A stretch of 6,181 nt of DNA from Desulfobacteraceae bacterium. GTDB taxonomy: Bacteria; Desulfobacterota; Desulfobacteria; Desulfobacterales; JAUWMJ01. The notes beneath the pieces were generated by a model. That model made no database searches. It saw only the letters and a program-made list of their open reading frames with translations, and was not told where the DNA came from. Location of the stretch: assembly GCA_030612225.1 (NCBI GenBank), contig JAUWOH010000204.1:1-6181 (forward strand), written 5' to 3'. Each line of letters begins with the position of its first letter. Positions within the stretch are counted from its first letter, which is position 1. This document shows, one piece after another, positions 1 to 5,536 of the stretch. The position numbers and the translations under genes are program-made.

Positions 1-1
1 T

Positions 2-181
2 CTCAGGGTTGAGTGCAATAACACTACGGATGCCTTGAGAAGAACTGAGCTGGAGAAAAAAATATCCAGGGAGATAAAAAAACAGATCATGGTGGGTTGT
101 CAGGTAGAGCTCGTAGATTATTGCAGCCTTCCGAGATCGGAGCGGAAATCTCAAAGAGTCTTTGATAATAGGCCACAGTAA
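2..181 (+). CDS. C-terminal end of a phenylacetate-CoA ligase (PaaK) family AMP-forming acyl-CoA ligase, 5' truncated
   Basis: The frame starting at base 2 is open from the window edge to a TAA at 179-181 and gives 59 residues. Its end reads VELVDYCSLPRSERKSQRVFDNR in essence: a valine/leucine strand, then LPRSERKSQRVFDNR. This matches the C-terminal tail of PaaK-type adenylate-forming enzymes, where 'LPRSEGK..RVxDxR' carries the A10-motif lysine (here residue 49 of the fragment) that helps in adenylate formation. The preceding segment has the charged helix (LRRTELEKKISREIKKQI) typical of the mobile C-terminal domain. Family members activate aromatic or other carboxylic acids to CoA thioesters in the cytoplasm using ATP. 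The substrate cannot be told from this piece. The gene runs in the same direction as the TRAP operon 337 bases downstream, so an imported acid could be its substrate, but this is inference. The family call rests on the tail alone. Confidence 0.75.
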   Translation, partial: LRVECNNTTDALRRTELEKKISREIKKQIMVGCQVELVDYCSLPRSERKSQRVFDNRPQ

Positions 182-518
182 CGAAAACCGTTAATCAATA
201 CCTTACTTAAGTGATTATTGAACCGAAGAACACCGAACAAAGAATGTCGAATTTCGAAGTGTTTTTCCTTAATTCTGCGGTTCGATATTCCTTGTTCGAT
301 ATTCGACATTCACAAATTACTTGAAAATATGCTTAAGTTAATGACATTGATACGTTGATATTAGAAGCGTCTGTATGTCAAATAGCCTGGCAGATTGCCT
401 GGAAGGAGGTGAAAATAAAAAGATTATTTCAAAGGGACTTACCTGGTTTTATACAAGCAAGCTATGAGAACAATGAGCTTTATTGTGATGTGAATACTTT
501 TAAAAGGAGGGTCTATAA
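182..518. other. Intergenic region between CoA ligase and dctP: palindromic repeat plus dctP leader
   Basis: These 337 bases hold no convincing gene. Bases 220-312 are a palindromic repeat (listed separately). The rest, 313-518, is the probable promoter and leader region of dctP. A weak sigma-70-like pair can be drawn, TTGATA at 355-360 and TCAAAT at 378-383 with a 17-base spacer, but the -10 match is poor and I do not annotate it as a promoter. A strong Shine-Dalgarno-like AGGAGG lies at 404-409 without a normally spaced ATG, GTG or TTG. The frame reading through it stays open to a TGA overlapping the dctP start (see findings). The real dctP ribosome binding site is AGGAGGG at 505-511, 7 bases before the ATG. 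Confidence 0.6.
220..312. repeat. Palindromic intergenic repeat, copy 1 (upstream of TRAP operon)
   Basis: Two inverted arms are visible: 242-258 (GAATGTCGAATTTCGAA) pairs with 295-311 (TTCGATATTCGACATTC) at 16 of 17 positions, with a 36-base interval. The right half contains the 18-mer ATTCCTTGTTCGATATTC at 287-304. The same 18-mer recurs exactly at 3737-3754, and its reverse complement recurs exactly at 3605-3622. The left edge, GAACCG at 220-225, resembles the GAACCG edge (minus strand) of copy 2. The element looks like a REP- or MITE-like non-coding palindrome and could form a stem-loop in RNA after the CoA ligase stop. No transposase is nearby and no clear target-site duplication was found. 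Confidence 0.75.
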
Positions 519-1541
519 ATGAAACGAAAGTCAGGAATGATTCTTGCCGGAATTCTTATTGCAGCTTTTACTCTAACAATTTTTATGCCGGTATCGGCTA
601 CAGCCGGAGCGATTAAGCTGACCTATGCCAACTTCCCACCCGCTCCAACCTTTCCGTGCGTTCAGATGGAAAGGTGGAAAACAGAAGTGGAAAAAAGAAC
701 AAACGGAGCCGTTGCGATTCAGACGTTTCCGGGCGGAACATTGCTCGGCGCAAAGGCTATGATGGACGGCGTTATCGCAGGACAGGCTGATATAGGAAAC
801 CTGTGCATGGCTTATCAACCGGGACGTTTTGTTCTTACCAATGCAACCAGCCTGCCACTGGGAATTCCCAATTCAAGGGTGGGAAGCCTTGTACTGCTGG
901 ATGTTTACAAAAAATACAATCCAAAAGCATTTGCCAAGGTTAAAGTATTGACAATGTTCACAACCGCACCTACGAATATCATGTCTAAAGTACCTGTCAG
1001 GACATTAAAAGACATTAATGGCCTGGATTTGAGAGCTTCAGGCGGTGCACTCAAGATATTAGGTGCATGGGGAGCAAACCCTGTTGGTATGCCCATGCCG
1101 GCCACAGTGGAAGCCTTGCAAAAGGGTGTGGTTAAGGGGCTGTTTTCATCTCTTGAGGTCATGAAAGACTTCAAATTTGCTGAAATGTGCGGTTATGTGA
1201 CCATGACCAACACGGTGATTTATCCTTTTGCTGTGGTGATGAACATCGATAAATGGAAAGCCTTGCCCAAAAACGTTCAAAAGGTAATGGATGATTTGAT
1301 TGTGGAACAGGCAAAGTGGACAGGAAATTATATGGATAATCATGTAAAAGAGTCCATAAATTGGTCCAAAAAGACCCATAATGTTGAATTCATCAATCTT
1401 TCGAAAAAAGAAAAAGCTAAATGGGATAAAAAACTGCAGTTTTTAAATGACAAGTGGATTGCCGACGCTAAGGAGAAGGAATTACCGGCGAAGAAAATTG
1501 TAAAAGATATAAAGAAGTTGATTTCAAAATACGACAAATAA
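519..1541 (+). CDS. dctP: TRAP transporter substrate-binding protein (DctP family)
   Basis: This is a 340-residue secreted periplasmic solute-binding protein of the DctP family, which delivers organic acids, usually carboxylates, to a DctQM permease. Residues 1-31 form a signal peptide: basic MKRK, a hydrophobic core (about 7-25) and a likely cleavage around SATAGA. The mature part has typical family landmarks: a first strand 'IKLTYANF', the helix 'MERWKTEVEKRTNG' (50-63), 'FPGGTLLGAKAMMDGVIAGQADIG' (70-93), and 'GLDLRASGG' (169-176), where Arg172 corresponds to the arginine that salt-bridges the ligand carboxylate. 'PATVEALQKGVVKGLFSS' (194-211) and a long C-terminal helical, lysine-rich tail follow. 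Length is normal for the family. The ATG is preceded by AGGAGGG at 505-511 with 7-base spacing, so the start is secure. It is the first gene of dctPQM, and a hairpin after it may make it more abundant than the membrane subunits. The ligand is unknown. Confidence 0.93.
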   Translation: MKRKSGMILAGILIAAFTLTIFMPVSATAGAIKLTYANFPPAPTFPCVQMERWKTEVEKRTNGAVAIQTFPGGTLLGAKAMMDGVIAGQADIGNLCMAYQPGRFVLTNATSLPLGIPNSRVGSLVLLDVYKKYNPKAFAKVKVLTMFTTAPTNIMSKVPVRTLKDINGLDLRASGGALKILGAWGANPVGMPMPATVEALQKGVVKGLFSSLEVMKDFKFAEMCGYVTMTNTVIYPFAVVMNIDKWKALPKNVQKVMDDLIVEQAKWTGNYMDNHVKESINWSKKTHNVEFINLSKKEKAKWDKKLQFLNDKWIADAKEKELPAKKIVKDIKKLISKYDK

Positions 1542-1576
1542 ATGAATGCGTTTATTTGAATGAGTACAATATGTAT

Positions 1577-1630
1577 TGCGGATTTCGGGATCTATAATTT
1601 CACAAAGCACCCGGAATCCGCATTTTCTCT
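1577..1630 (+). terminator. Stem-loop with T-rich tail between dctP and dctQ (attenuator or partial terminator)
   Basis: Bases 1577-1589 (TGCGGATTTCGGG) and 1610-1622 (CCCGGAATCCGCA) form a 13-pair stem, with one G-U wobble and a 20-base loop. TTTTCTCT follows at 1623-1630. The shape fits a rho-independent terminator or an mRNA 3'-end stabiliser. Because dctQ and dctM follow in the same direction, partial termination or stabilisation of the dctP part of the message is the likely role. It would give more binding protein than permease. The loop is longer and the T tract less pure than in a strong terminator. Confidence 0.6.
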
Positions 1631-1678
1631 AGCTTGGCGTCAGCTCAGACACCACCATTTTTAGAACAAAGGAATGAT

Positions 1679-2167
1679 ATGGAGATTCTTGATAAAATCA
1701 GCCTGGCTCTAAACAGGATATTAATATTCATGGGAGGCGTCTTTCTGGCAGGTATGGTTGTGTTGACATGCTCCAACATCTTTAGCCGAATAGTCTGGGT
1801 TCCTGTAAGAGGGACTTTTGAGCTCATGGGGTATGCAGGGGCGGTGGTAACAGCCTTTGCTCTTGGATATACTCAGATCAAAAAAGGTCACATCGCTGTA
1901 GATATCCTGGTGAAATGTTTTTCTGAAAAGACCCAAAAAATTATCGGTTGCATTAACTCAGGCATATGTTTGATTTTCTTTTCCCTTGCAGGCTGGCAGA
2001 TTGTAAAAGTTGGGACGAATTTGTTGAAAACAGGCGAAACATCGGAAACTTTGAGAATAGTATACTACCCATTTACATATGGTGTGGCCTTAGGATGTTT
2101 TGCATTGGCACTTGTCATGCTGGTCGATTTCCTGAAATACTTCGCCAATGAAAAGGAAGCAAGATAG
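1679..2167 (+). CDS. dctQ: TRAP transporter small membrane subunit (DctQ family)
   Basis: This is a 162-residue integral inner-membrane protein with four hydrophobic segments (about residues 13-33, 48-66, 87-108 and 133-152), the normal DctQ topology. Family landmarks are 'NIFSRIVW' (33-40) after helix 1, 'GHIAVDIL' (70-77) after helix 2, and 'KTGETSETLRI..YPF' (117-132) before helix 4. DctQ pairs with DctM and helps dock the loaded binding protein. I place the start at the ATG at 1679, preceded by AAAGGA at 1668-1673. The same frame is open back to a TTG at 1634, but that adds a 15-residue stretch unlike a DctQ N-terminus, has no ribosome binding site, and begins just after the hairpin's T-run. 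The gene ends immediately before dctM: its TAG is followed directly by the dctM ATG, so the two are translationally coupled. Confidence 0.9.
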   Translation: MEILDKISLALNRILIFMGGVFLAGMVVLTCSNIFSRIVWVPVRGTFELMGYAGAVVTAFALGYTQIKKGHIAVDILVKCFSEKTQKIIGCINSGICLIFFSLAGWQIVKVGTNLLKTGETSETLRIVYYPFTYGVALGCFALALVMLVDFLKYFANEKEAR

Positions 2168-3475
2168 ATGGATGCTGCAATTATCGGAATTATCGGAATA
2201 GTGATACTGATCCTTGCTTTGTTTCTTCTCGGCATGCCCGTTGGTTTTGCCATGGCGATAGTAGGATTTATAGGATTTACATATATTATTTCATTTAAGG
2301 CCGCCTTAAACATGGTAGGTGCTGATATCTGGGTGACTTTTTCAAAATACGGCCTTACCGTAATACCTCTTTTTATATTCATGGGATATCTCGCATTTCA
2401 TGCCGGAATAGCAGGAAGGCTATATGATGCCACTTACAAATGGATAGGCCACTGGAGAGGAGGGCTGGCCATTGCAACAATAGCAGCAGACGAACTTTTT
2501 GCTGCAATATGCGGATCGAATACTGCGACAGCTGCAACCATGGGGGCCGTTGCCATGCCGCAGATGAAAAAGTATAAATACAGCGATAGTCTAAGCACCG
2601 GAACCGTTGTAACCGGCGGAACGCTGGGCACTGTTATGCCTCCCAGCATCGTTCTTATCATAATAGGGCTTCAGACTGAACAGTCCATCATCAAACTGTT
2701 TCTTGCGGGAATACTTCCTGCCGTGCTTCTCGGGCTTCTCTTTATCCTGACGATCTTTGTGTTGTGCAGGATATATCCTGAATTCGGCCCTGCAGGCCCA
2801 AAAACAACCTTTAAGGAAAAACTGAAATCACTCATCGGCGTGATAGAAGCCCTGGTAATATTCCTGTTTGTCATAGGGGGGCTTTATATAGGTATTTTCA
2901 CTCCAACGGAAGCAGGCGCAGTAGGAGTATTTCTCACCCTTGTTATCACCGCTGTAGCAGGAAGACTTACATGGTCAGGAATAGTAAAGTCAATGCGTGA
3001 GACCTTAAAAATTTCCTGTTTTGTCTTCGTACTTGTCACAGGAGCAATCATTTTCGGCCGTTTTCTTGCGGTTACACGCCTTCCCTTTATTATAGCGGAT
3101 TTTGCAGCAGGACTGCCTGTATCACCATACATCGTACTTGCATTCATCCTTACCATATACCTGATCGGCGGCTGTTTCATGGACTCTTTAGGGTTTCTAG
3201 TCCTTACGATACCGATATTTTTTCCTCTGGGAGTAGCCCTTGGTTTTGATCCTATCTGGTTTTCAATAATCATCACCATGGTAACCACCATGGGAGCGAT
3301 AACGCCGCCTGTGGGTGTAAATATCTATGTTGTCAAGGCTCTTGTTCCGGATGTGCCTCTTGAGACCATATTCAAAAGCGTGAGTTTTTTCCTGGTTGCA
3401 TGCCTTATCAGCATAATAATCCTGATTATTTTTCCGCAAATCGTTTTGATAATACCGCAAATGGCATATCGATAA
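2168..3475 (+). CDS. dctM: TRAP transporter large permease subunit (DctM family)
   Basis: This 435-residue, very hydrophobic inner-membrane protein is the transport channel of a TRAP system, using an ion gradient (usually sodium) to import the solute handed over by DctP. Length and pattern match full DctM proteins with about 11-12 transmembrane segments plus re-entrant hairpins. Landmarks are 'LLGMPVGFAMA' (20-30), 'ADELFAAICGSNTATAATMG' (107-126) with the first helix-break motif, 'GTLGTVMPPS' (151-160), 'FTPTEAGAVG' (244-253) and 'MGAITPPVGVN' (375-385). The last three are the paired glycine/proline/threonine motifs of the two-fold repeat of the ion-transporter fold. The start ATG follows the dctQ stop with no gap, with AAGGAAG at 2153-2159 as ribosome binding site inside the dctQ end. 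It is the last gene of the operon; downstream is a palindromic repeat and a convergent gene. Confidence 0.95.
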   Translation: MDAAIIGIIGIVILILALFLLGMPVGFAMAIVGFIGFTYIISFKAALNMVGADIWVTFSKYGLTVIPLFIFMGYLAFHAGIAGRLYDATYKWIGHWRGGLAIATIAADELFAAICGSNTATAATMGAVAMPQMKKYKYSDSLSTGTVVTGGTLGTVMPPSIVLIIIGLQTEQSIIKLFLAGILPAVLLGLLFILTIFVLCRIYPEFGPAGPKTTFKEKLKSLIGVIEALVIFLFVIGGLYIGIFTPTEAGAVGVFLTLVITAVAGRLTWSGIVKSMRETLKISCFVFVLVTGAIIFGRFLAVTRLPFIIADFAAGLPVSPYIVLAFILTIYLIGGCFMDSLGFLVLTIPIFFPLGVALGFDPIWFSIIITMVTTMGAITPPVGVNIYVVKALVPDVPLETIFKSVSFFLVACLISIIILIIFPQIVLIIPQMAYR

Positions 3476-3760
3476 ATTCGTAAAAAGCTATGTTATGTCG
3501 CTTTGCGGCACTGTAACTGAAAATAACTTGTCAATCATATCAAGAAGTTATGATTTGATAATTTGATAAATATTGCAAATTCGAGATACAACTATTTGAA
3601 TAACGAATATCGAACAAGGAATTTCGAATGACGAAGTGTAGAATCGCTGCGCTCCAGGCGTCGCCTACGGCTATACCCCGGCAAGCTATCTTTTAAAATA
3701 TTAAAAATGATAGAATACATTACTTCGACATTCATTATTCCTTGTTCGATATTCTGCGGT
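3476..3760. other. Convergent intergenic region between dctM and mocA
   Basis: The 285 bases between two converging genes contain no credible coding sequence. From the dctM side there is a small hairpin, TGTCGC-TTT-GCGGCA at 3496-3510 (six pairs, one wobble), without a T tract. An AT-rich inverted pair follows, ATAACTT at 3523-3529 and AAGTTAT at 3545-3551. The larger palindromic repeat at about 3597-3764 fills the rest and is the best candidate for stopping transcripts from both sides, though it lacks a classic T run. Confidence 0.5.
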
Positions 3761-3764
3761 TCAA
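3597..3764. repeat. Palindromic intergenic repeat, copy 2, with GC-rich interior (downstream of TRAP operon)
   Basis: The arms 3605-3637 and 3722-3754 are inverted copies matching at 29 of 33 positions. They include a perfect 18-base block, GAATATCGAACAAGGAAT at 3605-3622, against its complement at 3737-3754. The same 18-mer is also found in copy 1 at 287-304. The 84-base interior (3638-3721) begins with a GC-rich stretch (about 3641-3685, including the odd palindrome AGGCGTCGCCT) and ends AT-rich. The right edge, TTGAACCGCAG on the minus strand, includes the TGA stop of mocA at 3761-3763. It looks like a MITE- or REP-like element; no transposase is present. Confidence 0.75.
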
Positions 3765-4375
3765 ATTAGCTCTTCTAAATCGTCCATAGTATTGATATTA
3801 TAAACGCAGGCAGGTGAATCAGTATCTATTTTTAGTATGTCATCGGGATTGGCCAGGATTATACGCCTGCCGCCGGAATCCCCTTTAACTCTCTGAAGAA
3901 GATTGAAATGTTCACGGCTGAAAATGGTGGGATTTCCTCTCTTTTCCTTATAAACAGGAACACATATATTCTTATCTGATTTGTAAAAACGTTTAAGCAT
4001 GAGATCGATTAACATAGAATCTATCATGGGCTGATCTCCAAGGAGGAACATGACCGATCCGAACGAGTTTCCGGCCGAAGCCAACCCTGCACGGACTGAG
4101 CTGCTCATCCCCTGCCGATACTGCCTGTTGATTATTATTTCAAGTCGGTCATTTTTAAAATATTTAATATTTTCAGCAAGGGCTTTAAGGATTTTATTAT
4201 GACGGTGGCCTATAACGAGAAAAATTTTGTTAAGCTTTGAATCAAGAGAAGCACGGATTACATATTCTATCATGTAACCTCTTTTTAGCCTTAAAAGCTG
4301 TTTCGGACCGCCTTGAAACCTTTCGGACATCCCGGCGGCAAGAATTATCCCTGCAGTAGGTTTTTTGGTGGTCAT
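3761..4375 (-). CDS. mocA: MobA/MocA-type molybdenum cofactor nucleotidyltransferase
   Basis: This is a 204-residue cytoplasmic NTP-transferase-fold protein of the MocA (E. coli YgfJ) group. Such enzymes attach a nucleotide (CMP in MocA) to molybdopterin to make the dinucleotide cofactor used by xanthine-dehydrogenase-family hydroxylases. Visible motifs are 'GIILAAGMSERF..GPKQLL' (9-28), the nucleotide-binding loop; 'RQGMSSSVRAGL' (87-98); 'FLLGDQPMI' (110-118) with the metal-binding aspartate; 'KRGNPTIF' (145-152); and 'GDSGGR' (165-170). The PKQLL and KRGNP forms favour MocA over MobA. The frame extends 17 codons further to an ATG at 4424-4426, but that ATG has no ribosome binding site. The ATG at 4373-4375 has AAGGAG upstream (12-base spacing, rather long) and starts directly before the conserved first strand, so I chose it. 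It lies divergent to yqeC. The last codons run into a repeat element, and the C-terminus looks complete. Confidence 0.85.
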   Translation of the reverse strand: MTTKKPTAGIILAAGMSERFQGGPKQLLRLKRGYMIEYVIRASLDSKLNKIFLVIGHRHNKILKALAENIKYFKNDRLEIIINRQYRQGMSSSVRAGLASAGNSFGSVMFLLGDQPMIDSMLIDLMLKRFYKSDKNICVPVYKEKRGNPTIFSREHFNLLQRVKGDSGGRRIILANPDDILKIDTDSPACVYNINTMDDLEELI

Positions 4376-4737
4376 TGGCCGTTCGTCGCTCCTTGTTTCT
4401 CGTTTTTGTTTATAATGTTGGATCATACATCAAATCGACAAAAAAGAAAATGTATGAAAAAAGTAAGGTCTGAGAAAGCGGTCGGGATAGTGCCGGTTTC
4501 CTGCTTGCCCATTCGAAAAATTAATTTAGGAGAGATTTTTTTATGACGGTAAAATCTATCAGCCAAATAATCATAGTAGCCTGTTTCAAACCGTTTCAGT
4601 TCAAAGTCTGAGCTTATCTACCTGCCCTGTTTAATCTTTTTTATATTTAACCGGGGTTCAAGGTCAAGTCGAAGATCCCGAACTTTAAGCGGGGGAAGGC
4701 GAAAAATTCAACCTGTTTTAAGGAAAAAATCTAAACA
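4376..4737. other. Divergent intergenic region between mocA and yqeC
   Basis: These 362 bases separate the divergent starts of mocA and yqeC and should hold both promoters. I see no strong -35/-10 pair on either strand. Bases 4454-4546 contain a possible decayed MoeA-like gene start (listed separately). Bases about 4650-4700 contain a GC-richer piece with repeated TTCAAGGTCAAG/CGAAGATC-like words. I see no molybdenum cofactor riboswitch: the expected conserved C-rich and G-rich joined helices are absent. The yqeC ribosome binding site, AAGGAA at 4720-4725, is at the right edge. Confidence 0.45.
4454..4546 (+). pseudogene. Possible remnant of the 5' end of a MoeA-like molybdopterin-binding protein gene
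   Basis: An ATG at 4454 opens a 30-residue frame, MKKVRSEKAVGIV...IRKINLGEIFL, ended by TGA at 4544-4546. From memory, MoeA-like molybdopterin-binding proteins encoded beside xdhC/mocA genes in anaerobes begin in the style MKKVxVExAVGMVLAHDxTKIVPGEFKG. The first 13 residues and the KIxxGE part fit. A neighbouring frame at 4495-4515 reads GFLLAHS, like GMVLAHD. The KINLGE part returns to the first frame if one A of the AAAAA run at 4516-4520 is lost. This pattern suggests a frameshifted, truncated relic in a cofactor-maturation locus. The upstream ribosome binding site is weak. The match is short and made without any search, so a chance ORF remains possible. Confidence 0.35.
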
Positions 4738-5526
4738 ATGGTAACCCTGATGGAAGCATTCTATCTTAAAGAAGGTGGTGTTGTCAGTTTTGCCGGTGCA
4801 GGTGGAAAGACGAGCCTGATGTTTTCGATCGCGCGCGAACTTTCAAATGCAGGAGAGTCGGTTCTGACAACAACCACGACAAAGATTCTGATGCCGTCAA
4901 AGGATCAATCACCTCATGTTATCCTGTCTGATTCTTTGGACGAAATACTGGATAAAGCACGAGGCCTTATAAAAAAGAATCTTCACATTTCCGCCGCCTC
5001 TCAACGAACAGACTCTACTTTGGGAAAACTCAAAGGATTTGAGCCTGAAGCCATTGATGAAATCAGAAAATCAGGAGTCTTTCGGTGGATATTGGTGGAA
5101 GCAGATGGCGCTTCCAGAAGGCCTCTGAAAGCACCAGCTTTTCATGAGCCCGTTATTCCGGATTGTTCCGGATGGCTTATAGGAATTATTGGTCTGAAAT
5201 GCATCGGTAAACCCCTGGATGAAAGATGGGTGTTCAGACACAAAATATATGCAGAGATCACTGGGCTTAAAGTTGGTGAGCCGGTAACAGAGGAGTCGGT
5301 TGCTGCTGCTTTAATTGATAAAAATGGTATTATGAAAGGCTGTCCTTCTCATACAAAGAAAATTGTGTTTTTAAACATGGCAGATAATCAAAAGTTGCTG
5401 GACTCAGGGCGAAGGATCGCCGATATTCTTTGCAAGACCAGGATAGAGGAACTAAAAAGAGTTGTTATCGGAAGAGCTTTGCACGAACAACCTGTTGTTG
5501 AATATTATGATGTGAAGGAAACCTAA
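4738..5526 (+). CDS. yqeC: YqeC family selenium-dependent molybdenum hydroxylase accessory protein
   Basis: This 262-residue soluble protein matches the YqeC family, named for co-occurrence with selenium-dependent molybdenum hydroxylases. Its precise reaction is not established. It has a P-loop-like start: 'VVSFAGAGGKTSLMF' (15-29) with GAGGKT at 20-25, then 'LTTTTTKI' (43-50). The family signature 'VEADGASRRPLKAP' (120-133) follows, then 'IIGLKCIGKPLDERWVFR' (150-167), the segment 'ITGLKVGEPVTEESVAAALI' (174-193) and 'GIMKGCP' (197-203). 'FLNMAD' (211-216) sits where P-loop GTPase-like proteins have an NKxD-type base-recognition motif; here the lysine is methionine. Length is normal. The start at 4738 has AAGGAA at 4720-4725, a long 13-base spacing; the alternative ATG at 4750 would remove only four residues. 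It is 10 bases upstream of xdhC and clearly co-transcribed with it, and divergent to mocA. Confidence 0.88.
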   Translation: MVTLMEAFYLKEGGVVSFAGAGGKTSLMFSIARELSNAGESVLTTTTTKILMPSKDQSPHVILSDSLDEILDKARGLIKKNLHISAASQRTDSTLGKLKGFEPEAIDEIRKSGVFRWILVEADGASRRPLKAPAFHEPVIPDCSGWLIGIIGLKCIGKPLDERWVFRHKIYAEITGLKVGEPVTEESVAAALIDKNGIMKGCPSHTKKIVFLNMADNQKLLDSGRRIADILCKTRIEELKRVVIGRALHEQPVVEYYDVKET

Positions 5527-5536
5527 GGAGAGCTAC

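Noticed and set aside
206..338. CTTAAGT at 206-212 and 332-338 as a target-site duplication around repeat copy 1
   Set aside because: The 7-base words lie several to about twenty bases outside the element edges and are largely palindromic, so chance is likelier.
380..405. Sigma-54-type promoter reading of TGGCAGATTGC
   Set aside because: The GG and GC elements are about 6 bases apart instead of the required 10, so the spacing is wrong.
1634..1678. Upstream extension of dctQ to a TTG at 1634 (15 extra residues)
   Set aside because: There is no ribosome binding site before the TTG, which directly follows the hairpin tail. The ATG at 1679 has AAAGGA upstream and gives a normal DctQ N-terminus.
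2884..3291. 135-codon open frame on the minus strand inside dctM
   Set aside because: It lies wholly antisense to a well-recognised permease gene and has no domain pattern. Long antisense frames are expected over membrane-protein genes.
4376..4426. Upstream extension of mocA to the ATG at 4424-4426
   Set aside because: The 17 extra residues are polar and unlike the family, and no ribosome binding site precedes that ATG. The AAGGAG lies inside this extension, upstream of the internal ATG.
4543..4611. 22-codon ORF with a good-looking AGGAG upstream
   Set aside because: It is very short, has no recognisable similarity and no following gene in frame. AGGAG occurs by chance in this AT- and purine-rich leader.
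4376..4737. Molybdenum cofactor riboswitch upstream of yqeC
   Set aside because: A control element was expected here, but the conserved paired segments of that riboswitch are not visible.
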